Of a DNA stretch of 64,000 nt, positions 28,193 through 41,029 are shown one piece after another. How positions within the stretch are numbered: position 1 is the stretch's first letter; each line of letters begins with the position of its first letter. A program made the translations under genes and the position numbers. Source of the DNA: Sycobia sp. Sy_11 (lineage: Eukaryota; Arthropoda; Insecta; Hymenoptera; Epichrysomallidae). The DNA lies in NCBI GenBank assembly GCA_018907035.1, contig JACCIC010000063.1:1249001-1313000 (forward strand), read 5' to 3'. The notes beneath the pieces were generated by a model. That model made no database searches. It saw only the letters and a program-made list of their open reading frames with translations, and was not told the DNA's origin.

Positions 28193-28638
28193 GAACTTAT
28201 AGAGATATGCTCGGTTAAGATTCTGCGCGAACCGCTCCACTTTCTTATGCACGCGCGATGCCCGAGTATAATTACATGCACATGGCACACATGCTCGCTG
28301 AAACTCCCGGCGCTCGCGGGAAAAAGGAAAATCCGCGACTGCGGCAGCGGCTCCGTGCGCCAGGTGCGAAGTAATTCGAGCGCCGCCGTGCTCGGCTTTC
28401 TCCGCGCGTGCTCGCCGCACGTGTCTCCCGTCGTTCCTTCGTTTTTTCTGCAACCCCTCCCCTCTCCCCCCACCGCCCTTCTCGTGCCAAGCGCAATGCG
28501 GATAAATCCGTGGTTCTTTTTGCGAGATCACTCTCGTTGCAATTAGAGGCGCCGAGAGAAATCTCCCGTGTCGACAATGAAAATTGATTTGCCGCCATTA
28601 TTTGCGGCTTTTCGATCGGATCGGTGGTGCATATCTCA

Positions 28639-28669
<31 letters not shown>

Positions 28670-31600
28670 CTCGACTGCACCTCTGGTGCGGCTTCGTGAG
28701 TTTTTCATTCGGCCCGATGACCGAGGGCTACGGGGGAAGGAGGCGAAAAAGAGCGTTTCAGACATTATACGACTATCGTTTATTCCATACGTTTTTTCAT
28801 AATTATCATTGAGCTTCGAAAAAAAATTCGATTATTCGATTGTGACAATGATTACGGTGCCATGTGTTATTGGTGTACTTTTATATTGGTAGCAGGTACG
28901 GCCTAGAGGATACGTAGACAAATTAATAAAAATTAATGTCGCATCTTGGGTTAATCAATAGGAGAACATATGTCACTATTAAATAATATAAATTTGACTA
29001 TTTTTCTTGATATCAAAATTATCTTACAAATTTTGGAGATCTTACTTCGTTTTAATGTTTTAATGACTATTATTCATTTAACTTATCAAATCAGAAATTT
29101 AAAAAATGATGCAAAGCTGATGTCTTTTTTCATTTTTCCAATGAATCATATATTTCGTTTATTTAAAGAATAATCATTCATAAAATTTTAAATATTATAT
29201 GTTATACGACACCTACCAATTACCCATAAGGGCATTAAAATTGTCGAAAGTACAATAAAATACAGAACTACGTACATAAAATAAATTAATATAAATGTGC
29301 AGTTTATGCTACTATATAAATCTAAATATATTTGCAAAAGGCTACTCCTCTGGCCCGAGCAGCAGCGGCGGCGGCGGCGGCAGCGGCAGCAGCAGCAGCA
29401 GCGTCAGCAGTAGCGTCGGTAGCAGCGGTAGCGGCGGCGGTGGCATTTTACGAGAGTACGAATTCACGGGAGGCAACTATGTCAATGGAAAGCGCAGCTA
29501 CGGCGATCTGAGCAGCGCCACGTTCATTGCGTCCGGCGGCGGTTCGCCTTACGCGAAAAGCGACTCGCGATATTCCACCGATACCGGCAGCGATGGGTAA
29601 ATCTACACGCAGGCGCACACGCGCACGATTTGCAGCCTTTCAAAAATGACACAGATCTTTATAGGAGCGATTAGAAGTTGCGCTGTTCTTTTTTTTCGGT
29701 TTCGCATAGATTCATACTTCCCGGCATACCTACTCTACCGTTCATTTCATACGGTATTGCAAATATACGTTATAGTCGCGCACGCTCTACGTCGAAAAGC
29801 TCATTTATCTTAATATATTCAGACTAGCGCATGATTATACGTATACACCTATATTAAAGCTGAACTTCTGGTAGAGATAGAAAGAAACAAGCTTACGTTT
29901 CAAATACTTAATTATTGAACAATTATTTTATACAACAGAAGAGAATGTTCTATATAAATTTGATAGAAACGAAAGTTAGATCTTTGCTATGAATTGTCAA
30001 AAATTTTCAAAACAAGAGAAACTGTACATTTATATATACAGATTTCGTCCTACAGATCGTATAGATCACGTCCTACTGTAGATTAATTTCGTTTTCTCAA
30101 ACTATTTTTAGGTAAATTTGTGATATTCATTATCCCCTTGTAATTCTAAAACGAATATTGTAGTGGTGAAACATCTTAATTTACATTCTTGTCTAAAACT
30201 TTAAATACGATTGCGCCTTGATGAAACTATATATTAATAATTTATTTTACAGTTCATTATGCGGTGGTTTAAAACTGTTTAATTTCAATAAATTAAAACT
30301 CGCGAAAGTTTACGTATTCTTGTTATTAATAACAATTACTCTCATGATAGAATTGAAAAAGTTATATTTTAAGAATTATTACTTGAAAATGACAAACGAC
30401 AAAAATCATTAGGTGACTTTACATAGTGAAAAACTACGGCTACTAACTTATACTAGAAATAAAACTTATAAAGTATAAATTTCTAGTCTATTGTAGAAAA
30501 GTAAGCCTATATTTTATTGTAGGTTGTAAAAAAGAGACAACAACGGTATTTCTTTTACCTACATATATTCAACCTTAATAGATTTTTAGTGATTGATAAT
30601 AAAGTTCAATTTGAATGGAAATCACTTATATGTTGTGCATTTCGATGATTAGTACACATTCTAAATAATTGTGCAGTTAACTTTTAGACATTATTTAAAT
30701 GAAAATTAATTAAACGTCACAACTCAAATAGATTAAATAAAATGACAATCTCCCCTCAGGTACATAAAAATTTAGCTCACGAGAGAATTTTCTAAGATTT
30801 TAATACAAAAATACATAGAAAAAAAGTGTAAGTGAAGATATAGCGTGCAATGTAATTTTAATTAAAAAGTATGTGCAATCAAATTCTATTGAAAACCACC
30901 TAGCCAGATACTTTTTCAACTGCAGGCGCATTATAATTTTACAATTCAAATATCGCTAGAAATATGATTCAAATTCAGTTCACGTTTAATTGGATCCCAA
31001 TTCTTGCTCACATGCAATTTAATTGTAACTCGCAATTCTATGTAAGATTGAATGATTTTAAAAACACGGATAGAGCTCAATTCTGACTAGGGGTATATGA
31101 TAAAAAAGTTTTATAATTTTCCTTATTTCTGAATTTGAAAACACCAACTATTCTGAAATCTATTTCTCTATTTGTCTATACGAATATTGTTATTCATTGA
31201 TTTATTTAAAAAAATGTAGAAGGTAAGCATTACTCATACTTAAGTAAGTATCATGATATGCAATTTTTTTAATTTTACGTAAATAAAGAGGTTAATATAG
31301 TTTTGTGAAAAATAGGTACATCCAAAAATTACAAAAAAAAGTTCACAAAATTCTTTTTTATATTTGCAGAATGTATCTGTTTAACAAAATTTGAAAATTA
31401 TTTATATCTATATCAAAGTCTTTATTAAAGTTTAGGTGTTTACATATATGTTAAAGTTTCTATTAAATTAAGAATTAGTTCAATAGATAAACAAAAGATT
31501 TAGATTTACTCAAATTGCTTATTATATGTGCTATTTCTTTCCGTGAGACGGAGAGAAGGTTTAACACTTTAGGCTAATTATTAAATTAACTAACTTAACT

Positions 31601-32064
31601 AACTTATTTATGGAATGTGTGTGTGTGTAATGGTACAAGATAACTTTTGAATAATTTAATAGTCTCTCATCCACCTAAGAACATTTTGATTTTAATAATA
31701 TATTGAAGAATTCTTTACTATTTTTTTTGCTTAGATTGATGAAAAAATGTTGAAGAAAATTCTTACAAATATTGCTTGATTTGCGCACACTGATGGTAAG
31801 CAAAAACCACTTCAATCGCGATAGAAAATAATATTTTCATTTTGGGAGAATCTAAATAGCTAAATTTTCAGTTTAAGTTTGACGTATATGAGCCAGGCGT
31901 TTAAAAAAGAATTAAAATGACCGAAATCTCGCTAACATGGAAGATTTTTTTAATTTCTACCGATACCACTGAAAGAGAATAAAAACACTTAAAATTATAA
32001 CAAGAAAACACTATCAAAGTTTTTATTTCAATAGTTTTTATAATTAAGATATACATATATATAC

Positions 32065-32122
<58 letters not shown>

Positions 32123-35100
32123 TTAATTTTGTATATATTATATAGAAATTGATAAAAGCGTCCATAAAAGACAAACTTTATAAGGAAGCAATTAAAGCAA
32201 TTCATTGAAAAAATATATATTTTAGAGAAGTTAGGTTTTGAAATACTCAGAAATACAAAGAGAAAAGAAAGTATAATTTATAAGAAAGATTTACTATAAT
32301 GATCGCGACAAAAGTTAGTTCTATGAATACTTTTAAGAATAAGTAAAACAGCGCAGCTTTTACGTGATGTCCAGTCTGTTTCTTTTCCTCTCTCAAAATC
32401 TTTCGAAAGTTATAAGAATATTATTATTTTTATAACAGAATTATTTTCAAAATTATAGCGAGATTATTGTATGATAGTTTTTGAGAAAACTATAGCGATT
32501 CGTTAATATTTATTACTTATATTTGCTCGTATTGGTATATTTACGTGCTTCTAGATTTTAATTTTATTTGAATGCGCGACCATACGTGACCAGGAGAAAA
32601 TATTTTCATACACGTATCTGACGATACAATATCCTGTATACATATGCAGGCTCTGTCCGCTCCATTTCTACAGTCGATTCTTATATTGATACATACATAT
32701 ACAGCGCTTACACTAGAACGAATCGAAGAAGCAGAAAAAAATAACTAATCGAAACTGTAAACGCTTTCTCCGCAGCGCCGATCTCCGTCCCAGCCTGACC
32801 GGCAGTTTCTACAAGAGCAAGTACGGCAGCGAGGCCGCCGCGAACGCCATCCGACCCTCGCCCTTCCACACCTCCCCGGGCTCCTCGGCCCCGAGCGGCG
32901 GCAGTCTCGGCGCGCCCACCGGCTCCGCCGAGCTGACCTCGTCCACGGGCCACTACGGGGCCAATCCGAGCCTGAGCTCCTACTACGACGCCGGCAGCAC
33001 GGGCCCGGGAATATCGCTGGGCGAGTACGCGGCGGGCCCCGGCGGCTACAAGGAGCGCGGCCAGCACGGCGATCAGCACCAGCAGCAGCCGCAGCAGCAG
33101 CAGCACCAGCACCACCACCACCAGCACCACCCGATGACGCAGCACCAGCAGCACCACGGGCCCCTCGCCGCCGTGGGAGTCGGAGCGTACGAGGCCACGG
33201 GGGGGATGAAGCACGGCCCGCAGGTCGAGTACGTGACGAGCCTCAGGCCCGGCGGTAGCGGCTACGCCTACGCGGGCCACGCGGCCGGCCCAGGACTCGG
33301 GGAGATCTCGCACTCGTCACGACCCACGGGCTACAGTCACGGGTACGATTCTCCCATTACACATTACTGAAAATGCACTGTAAATTCTGAGAGAGAGAGG
33401 CGCATATTGACCTGACTATATACGCGCGTATATATAATACTATGTTAAATTCGCGCAACTGACTTTTCTTTCCGACGGACAAGAAAAGTGCTTCATGAAC
33501 ACTTGTATATATTTCGCTTTCTAAACGTTGTTTATCGTTTTCCATTTTCTTTATCCGCATTTTCAAGTTTTACATTTCGCTTTTCACGTTCTTATAATTG
33601 AATAATTATAAAAAATACTTACACGAGTACATATATATACTGTATATAATGCATAATATAATTATTTATACTCCAATAATTCATTTTCACGTTATGAGAT
33701 GAGAACCTTAGAAGCTTAGAACTTAGAATTTTTGTAGATGTCATGACTCGTTACCGAATCTACAGTTAACTTTCCACAGCTGTCTATTATAAAAAAAAAA
33801 CTATACTTATATTAGTATTTTACTACCTATATGCTGAATTTTTAATTATGTATACGTGTAGCATCGATAAAATATATAACGTAATGATAAAAGTACTAAT
33901 TCCATTTAAAACATTTAATGCTAAGAGCATCTTATCTAACAGGAAATTTAGAAAAATACGATTATATCGGTGATAGAAAAAGTAAGCTTTCATTAATAAA
34001 TCAGAAAATCTTGATTATTTCATTTAAACTACTAAAATTTTTATTTATTTATTTAATTATAGTTAGATCAAAGTAAAGTGGAGTCAGATTACTAAGGAAA
34101 TAAACGAGATTAATGTTAATGAACGATTGGTAGTAAAGTCCAAATCCAAGCTCAGATCAAAATATTCTTTTCAAAAAAAAAAAAAATTGTAAAAAATTTT
34201 ACTTTTTTATTTACTTCGTTTAACTCGAGTATATTAGTCAATAGGTTGCAAGATCCAACTTTATGTCTATCTAATCTAAGCAAAGCGATCATTTTTCCGT
34301 ATTAATACTACGCAGCTGAATCGTATAAAGACACTCTTTAATCTTTCTAGTTATTAACACACTGTGCTTGCAATTTATTTGAGCTCGTTTATTCTAAATT
34401 GCACTAGTTTTCCAAATGTTCTTTTTCAATTTTTTGCCACTTCTTACAATAAATATTTCTCAGTTCTATAAGATAGAATCGAGGAAGGAGAAGTTATAAT
34501 GATTTTTTATTTGTATAATTAGACTGTTCAATATTTCTAATTTTCTTTGCACTTAAATATTCAATTTATATAAATTTTTTTTCGTTTGTTCAATTCTCAA
34601 TAAGCAATTTATAGGAATTCTCTTTTCTTTTATAATACTTTCCTAAATTAAATATACATAATCTAAAGTAAATTTTGTATTTCTAAATTTTCTATTCAGA
34701 TTTATTCGCCTTCTCCTTCTTAGAAAATATAATTTTCATTAAACCATTTCTTTTTCTCTTGTAAATTTGTTTTGGGTTCTATGAGGAAACTTAAGAATAA
34801 ATGTAATATAATATAATTTCGCAAGTATACTTTATTTGCTTCATCGAGTAAGTAAGCGGGGCGTTGGAAAAATCAAGAGCACGTAACTGCTTTGTCTCCA
34901 AACCAAGCCTTGGCGTAAAAAAGTGTCGAGCGCCTAAAAAATCTCTCTATAACGACGTTTCAGCGGTATGATGCCGGCTTCCCTCTCCTCCGGCGGTGTG
35001 TCTTATGTGTCCGCCGGCTCTCATCCGCACCACCACCCGCACCACCACGGCTCGAGCGGCTTCACCCTCAGCGACGATTTTCCGCCCCACATGATCCAGA

Positions 35101-37388
35101 CGCAGCCGTCCCACAGCTACAAGACCTACGTGACGAGTAGCGGCCCCTCCTACTCGGGCAAGTACCAGTCCGTCTTCGGGGCGCTGAAGAGTCTCTTCGG
35201 GGTCGGCGGAAGCGGACCCTCCTCCTCCGACGCTGCGCCCAGCGCTACCCACGTCTCGTCTTACCCGTCGGGCCCGGTTTACTCGTCCGGCGCGCTGCAT
35301 GCGATGTCCCACCACGGACCGGCGCCGTCGGGCATGGGTTCCGCAGGGCCCAGCTATTACTTAACGTCGGGGTAGGTTAAAACTTCTTTTGATTTCACCA
35401 TGATTTTTATTGAGGGGCTCGAAAAATTGGAAAACTGCCAGATTGAAATCAAATTAAACATTGCTCAATATACAAGTTGACTGGCAAAGAGTTGTAATAA
35501 ATATTAAAAAATCACGTTCATAAAATCGACGAATTGATAAAAATCAATAAGAATCGAACAAGATCTAATAAAAATAAAATAAAAATAATAATTATAGACA
35601 GGCAAAAGAAGAAAATATTTAGGCCGAAATGTACAATAGTGAAGGTGTTGCATCGCTGTAGCCGCGGAAAATATCAGTAGTTTGTGGGATTTTTTTAAGC
35701 ACTAAGATCGATCGAAATTCTGTAAAAGGTGCTTTTTATTACTAGTAAAGATGTACAAAACATATTTAATTTCAATAGGACTTAAGTAAAATAGCTGCTG
35801 TATAGCAATTTCCCTGGGTACAATTCATTTATAATGGGCTCAATTGAGCCTAAAACGAAAGACCCAAGTTTTAGCGATTCTCGGTTTTTTTTTCTTATAC
35901 TGGTGATGTTTTGCGAAATTGTGCGCTTTTGCAAGATCAATTTACAACTTCATGAATAAAATCATTGCAAAGGACAGGTTTTGAGAAAACCGCTTTTAAA
36001 GTGTTATATACGCAAAATTCATATTATAGTTTTGTATACATTTAATCTGAAGTGCTTGCACTATAGTTTTACATTTCAAATGGGGATGCTTATTTTTCTT
36101 TTTCCCTTCTTAAAGCTTTAAGTCCATTCGAGCTATTCTTATGCCTTCACTCGACGCTAATTTAGCTTTCTTGTCGCGCTCCGAGTCCGCTTCAATCAAG
36201 CTCAAAGTGTCCTTCGCGTTAAAATATAATGAAACTTGTTTTGGTGTTTCGAATTTATGTCACGCACAGTAACTATAAAATGCGCTCGAACGCGTATGTC
36301 CAAAGGACAAAAAAAGAGATAGAGAAAATTTTGACGTGTGGACATTATTGATGCCTTGCACCTTGTCATACATTAACTTTAACATATGTCAAAACGGCTT
36401 TGAAGAAAAGTAAAATTTCTGTTTTTTGAAAATTTCATGCGTTATCTTCAAATGCACGTAAATCTATGAAGCTTTAATAGTAAAATCATAGATAAAAATA
36501 AGCATTATCGCTGAACGAAACTTGCTCTAATTATTCTTAAAATGAATAATTTTTTATAATTAGTGTAAAACTATATTTGCACGAATGAAGAAAGTTTTTT
36601 TCACTCTTACTCGACTTCAATTCTTTTAAGGAGCTACCTTAAACGAATAAAGTTCTTACTTTAATTGACTAAGTCATTGAATTAAAATGACACATGCAAT
36701 AAAGACTATATTTATAGGAATAAAAAAGCTTTCCTGGCGTTATAAATAATATTCCAGCTATAAAGTCCAACTCTATATTATAAGGTGTATGGTATTCGTT
36801 ATTTTGCTAAAAGCAAGAATACAATGTAAACTGAGATGAAAAAATAGCCAAACCATTTCTGTACTACACCAGATCCGGCTCATCGAGTTCGCCATTCTCC
36901 AAGAGCTATGCGCCGGTGCGCATAGTCTCGGGCTACGGCAGCGGCGGCAGTGGAAACAGCGGTGGCGGCGGTAAAATCATCGTCGTCAGGGAGAGCAGCG
37001 GCGCGGGCCACGGCTCGCCCTCGAACTACGCGGTTAAGAGCAAGATCTCGGCCTTCGCCCCCAGCGGAGCAGGAGCCGCGTACGCCTCGGGCACGCCGAG
37101 TTCTCTGGTGGGTACCGCGTAGTATCCGGCCTCGCGATTACGCTCCACTGCCGATCTCCGGCTTCCTTCTCGTCCTCATTTTCCGTTTTCATTAAAAATT
37201 AAATCAAACCGCGACAGCCCCATAATCCCGAGACTCGACCAATATATTTTATCGTCGTATCTCTTTCATTATTTCAGCAGAGCTACGCAAGTGGACCGTC
37301 CAGCGCTGGATACTCAGGCAGTTATTCCAGTGGAGGAAGCTTTCCCGGTGGCCACGGTGGCAGCACTTTCCTCGGTTACTCGGCATAA
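23167..37388 (+). CDS. Secreted Gly/Ser/Tyr/His/Gln-rich low-complexity protein, 547 aa, unknown function
   Basis: Seven exons join in consistent phases: 23167-23175, 25164-25221, 29341-29596, 32776-33342, 34964-35371, 36873-37107, 37278-37388 (1,644 nt including TAA). Exons 1-2 encode a signal peptide (MFSIIFSALCVAVIAA, cut before ESSP). The rest has no second membrane helix. Residues 23-107 are Ser/Gly-rich, then contain GNYVNGKRSYGD. Residues 108-296 carry Gln/His runs. Residues 297-432 start with a His-rich HPHHHPHHH patch and include a compact FGALKSLFGVG. Residues 433-511 carry the strand-like KIIVVRES. The end is Gly/Ser/Tyr-rich. Regularly spaced Tyr in Gly/Ser sequence is seen in cuticle, eggshell, silk and resilin-like proteins, but no known domain was recognised. 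Structural extracellular matrix is an inference. The exon 3 acceptor (gcaaaag) lacks a good pyrimidine tract and is the weakest join. Confidence 0.72.
24064..24121. repeat. (TA)n microsatellite in intron 2
   Basis: An uninterrupted TA run of about 58 bases inside intron 2 of the secreted-protein gene (23176-25163 is intron 1; this lies in its 3' half). Confidence 0.85.
26558..26793. repeat. Two (TA)n microsatellites in the intron between exons 2 and 3
   Basis: TA runs at 26558-26599 and 26743-26793, separated by AT-rich unique sequence. The open frame that follows at 26836 starts without an in-frame ATG and was not accepted as a gene. Confidence 0.85.
27950..28690. promoter_or_regulatory. 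Intronic GC-rich island with (TA)n and (CT)n runs
   Basis: A GC-rich block lies in the 4-kb intron between the signal-peptide exon and exon 3. It contains a TA run at 28143-28190, CG-rich unique sequence at 28,200-28,560 and a CT run at about 28638-28664. Overlapping open frames on both strands reflect composition. No splice-compatible exon in the gene's phase was found. An intronic enhancer or alternative promoter is possible. Confidence 0.35.
32040..32118. repeat. (TA)n / (CATATA)n microsatellite in the intron before exon 4
   Basis: TA and CATATA units over about 80 bases within intron 29597-32775. Confidence 0.8.
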
Positions 37389-38515
37389 GACTAGAAACGG
37401 TAAAAAGCTTGCTCTGTCCTAGTGGAAATATATTCCGGCGAAGGTGAAAAATGCAATACGATGCGGCATTTTTAAGCCAGCCACTGTGAATATAGATGAA
37501 AACAAAAAAGAATTGCGCTAAATATTATAATGGAAAATTGCTTGATGCGACTCAAGTCCTACGATTTAGGAAAGCCACGTCTAAAAAGGCATTTCAAATA
37601 ATCAATTAAGCTTCCATGATTCTTCAGTATTACTTCAAACGCTTTCTCGTAAATTGTATGCAAATCAAAATTATTAAACACACTGACTTTGGATATCGCA
37701 ATACTGGTGTCAGACTCATATAATCTATAAATGTGATATATAATTTACGATGATAATACGGTTTACAATTTAGCAAAAAAGCAAAAACAAAATAGAAAAA
37801 TTCAAATTATGAGAAAAAATAATTGTGATATTTTTATTTTGCGAAATGCGCACAAAAAATTTGTATATATAAGATATTACTTAAAATGTGTAATTCCATA
37901 GTGTGAAAAACAAAACTTATTTTGTAGGAATGTAAAAGTTCGTTGTTTTAATCATTGTTTTATAACTATTTACAAGGAAGTCAAGCTATTGAATCGGAAC
38001 TAATTTAAGGGTACCTGAATTTGTAATTTTTCTGAAACGAGGAATATTTCCACCAAAGGACCTACTGAGAATATGAAAATTCGATTAACGGATATTTTAT
38101 TATAAGAATGAAGCATTATTCAAAGAACAATGGTTTCTCTTTTAGAGTTCATAAATCTCTTTAAATTATAAAACTCTTAATAAAAAAATTATAATGTAAA
38201 AAGCTTGAAAAAAGGTGCATTATAATATTTTTTATTAATCAATAGAAAGCATTGTTGATAAATCTTGCAAAGCAAATACAAACTAGAAAATATATTATTC
38301 TTTAGTATCGTATATTTTATTTAAAGTGTAGAAAAAGAATGCTTGTATTCTTTTACTACAATTTTGTGTGATTGAATAACATCCTAAGTATACGTGCTTT
38401 AGTTGAGTTTGTGAATATTTATTAAAAATTAATTATAAAATGCGTAAGTAATTATGTACTTATAAGCTTAGGTTTTGTACCAACTTTGTTAATAAAATAT
38501 TGTTACGTTGACAAA
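37389..38515 (+). other. 3' UTR of the secreted-protein gene
   Basis: AT-rich sequence without coding potential follows the TAA at 37386-37388 and leads to the AATAAA at 38491-38496. The end is set by that signal and by the opposing poly(A) signal just beyond it. Confidence 0.5.
38491..38496 (+). terminator. Poly(A) signal of the secreted-protein gene
   Basis: AATAAA about 1.1 kb after the stop codon, followed by ttgttacgttg. It is the last good plus-strand signal before the convergent minus-strand exon. Confidence 0.5.
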
Positions 38516-38521
38516 AAGTCA

Positions 38522-38527
38522 TTTATT
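38522..38527 (-). terminator. Poly(A) signal of the convergent minus-strand exon
   Basis: TTTATT on the plus strand reads AATAAA on the minus strand, about 30 bases after the stop codon of the minus-strand exon at 38558-38717 and 26 bases from the opposing plus-strand signal. Confidence 0.4.
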
Positions 38528-38557
38528 TAAAAGAAAAGATACTGTTTACGCTGTAAT

Positions 38558-39104
38558 TTAACTTTTCATTGCACTTTCATGATTTATATCGACTCCAGCG
38601 GAAGCAGGCGATCTGCGCATTAATTTTGGTTTTGCTAAGAATGCTACAGTCGCTTCTTTTCCGGCTCCCAATTTCATTCTATTTTTATGCAATAATAAAA
38701 CTGTCTTCCAAGAATTACTGAAAGCACATATTGATAAAATCTTTGTTAAGAAACTTATCACATTAAAATTAGATTCATATTTCGTAAAATAATCTTTAAA
38801 AAAAAAAATTTAACTAATAAATATTTATATCGATCTTACAGTCTTTTTAATAAACTAAAATACTGTAATAAAAGACCCTAAGGCAATAAAAATATTTATT
38901 CATAAAAAATTATTTTCTATAAATTTGCTGTTTTTTTGTGCTAAAAATAGCAAATTAAATTTTATTCTTAATTTTATTTATACTATTTTAAAAGATGACA
39001 GTAATTTTATATTAAAACATTCTTGCATACTTTCAGTTTTATAATTTTCAATTTGATGTTCATTTAAAATCATGGGCGGAGAACAATATTCTTGTTTACT
39101 TTCT
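38558..39104 (-). CDS. Candidate terminal exon(s) of an unknown minus-strand gene
   Basis: The last exon candidate, 38558-38717, follows a good acceptor (atgtgctttcag) and encodes 52 residues: NSWKTVLLLHKNR, then KLGAGKEATVAFLAKPK, ending HESAMKS and stop. Its composition is more protein-like than neighbouring random frames. A second acceptor (tttgtttttcag) at about 39105 opens a frame reading ESKQEYCSPPMILNEHQ and onward to about 38,980. The two can be joined in phase only through a weak gtcatc donor, so the link is uncertain. No start codon or further exons were found before the mariner copy at 39.7 kb. The family was not recognised. It may be the 3' end of a gene interrupted by transposons, or a relic. 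Confidence 0.35.
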
Positions 39105-39744
39105 CTGAAAAACAAAAGTGAAAAAAAAGGTAAGAAAATTTTGAGCTTATAATAATTCTCTTTTTTATTTATTTATATATTTAGTTTATCAATCTTTTCA
39201 TAAATTATTTTAATCCATTAAAGATAAATAGGATGTAAACACAGAACAAAATACAATATCGAATATTGTAAATCCCAAAAATTATTCTTTTTAAAAAAAG
39301 TAAAGATAACATAAACAACCAAAATATTCACAATGGTATATTTAAATACTTCATATATAATTCAAAGTATAATTTAATCTCTATGACTAGGAATTGAGTT
39401 CAAGAGGCTCGAACTGATCCTAACTTTTTTTAATAATATTATGTAAATTGGTTATTTTTTAATAACATTATTTATATTTGAGTTTAATTGTATTTCTGTT
39501 TTAATGTATATATGTTTATAACTCTGTAACCACTATGAAGATCACTAATGTTTGATTCAAATTGACAGTTCAAATTATACTTGAAATTTTATTTAAATAA
39601 TAAATTGATCGAAAAATCCTTTTCTTATTTTTATGGTTAAATACTTTTGTTTTCATTTATCATTTACCATCGCGTCACCCTTTGGGTATAAGCGACAAAC
39701 AGTATATAAGTATTAGATAATTCACATAATTTTGGTTAAAACTA
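39105..39744. other. AT-rich spacer, nothing recognised
   Basis: No coding, RNA or repeat signal was seen between the minus-strand exon candidate and the mariner left end. Confidence 0.5.
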
Positions 39745-40967
39745 TTAGGAGGCAAACTTAGTTTCCAACCTTCATGTTTAGATGGGGATATAAGTAGTAC
39801 GAAAAGTTAAATCTGTCGGATCTAGTACTTATTTTTTAGTTTTGGCATTTACCAATATAATTTAGGTAACAGTCGCCATCATTTGTGTAAACATTATAAT
39901 TTTTTAATCAGTAAAAAATGAATCGTGCTAAATCGTTTTTTCGACATGTCCTTTTGCACTATTTTGGTTTGAAAAAAAGTTTAGCAGAAACTTATCGATT
40001 GCTTCAAGAATGCCATGGCAAACAAGCTGTACCGTTTATAACATGTAAAGAGTGGTGTCAGCGGTTTGGAAGAAGAAAGAACGTTCTGGACAACCGAAAA
40101 AGTTAGAAGATAGTGAATTGCAAGCATTATAGGACGAAAACTCAGCTCAAATGCAGAAATAACTCACTAATAAGTTAGGAGTCAGTAACAGAGCAGTTAG
40201 CAAACGTTTACATGCGGTGGGAAACATTCATTAAGAAGGAAAATGGATGGCACATGATTTGAGCGAAAGTGCCATTATAAATCGATACAACAACGCACTG
40301 TCATTGCTGGCCAAGCAAAAAAAAGAAGAGTTTTCTAGGGCGTATTGTATCTGGTGATAAAAGTGGATTTACTATGACAATCTTAAGTGCACAAAGTCAT
40401 GGATTAGACCCAGGCCAACCGTTCATATTAAAAACCGTCATCACCAAAACGGAACATCTACGGCCAAAAGGTACCAAATCTGTGCATTTGATGGGACCAA
40501 CAGAGCCTGCTGTACTACGAGCTGCTAAAACCGAATGAAACCGTCACTGCCGAGATATCCAAACGCGAACTGAATGATTTGCAACAGAAATTGATCGAAC
40601 ATTCATCAGCAATCGCGAGCAATAGGCGCAAAGTCATTCTCTTGCATGACAATACTCGACCATATGTTGCGAAAGCCGTCAAAAATACTCTGTTGGAACT
40701 GAAATGGGAAGTGCTGTCGCACCTAGCGTACTCCCCAAACATAGTACCTTCTGATTACCACTTATTCAGATTGATGCAATACGACCTCGTTGATACGCAC
40801 TTCTGACATGTTAGGGAAGTGCGAGAATTTGTGGATGATTGGATTGCCTCGAAACCGCTATCGTTTTTTCGCCAAGGTAAAGCCATATTGCCAGAAAGAT
40901 GGGAAAAAGTAGTAGAAAATGACGGAAAATATTTTGATTAAGTTTGAAAGTTTTGAACGTTTTATTA
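39745..40967 (+). mobile_element. Mariner family A, copy 1 (full length, transposase broken)
   Basis: The element starts TTAGGAGGC just after a TA target dinucleotide. Its right end is a poor inverted match near 40,967, giving about 1.22 kb. A transposase reading frame begins at 39918 (MNRAKSFFRHVLLHYFG, the mariner helix-turn-helix start). It breaks by frameshift near 40,070 and by stop codons. The middle has lost bases in the TGDEKW region. The 3' part keeps HDNTRPYV, YSPNIVPSDYHLF and RWEKVVENDGKYFD, motifs diagnostic of mariner D,D34D transposases. It is not functional. Confidence 0.8.
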
Positions 40968-41029
40968 GAGTTAATTAAACTTTTGATTAACTTTATGCGT
41001 CTTCTTTTTATTAATGTGACTTTACATTT

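Noticed and set aside
27857..28546. Long overlapping frames of 148-224 residues on both strands
   Set aside because: They span a TA run and GC-rich non-coding sequence, show no domain or splice logic, and exclude each other.
32708..33313. Minus-strand frame of 201 residues
   Set aside because: It is the antisense shadow of GC-rich exon 4 of the secreted-protein gene, which has phase-consistent splice sites.
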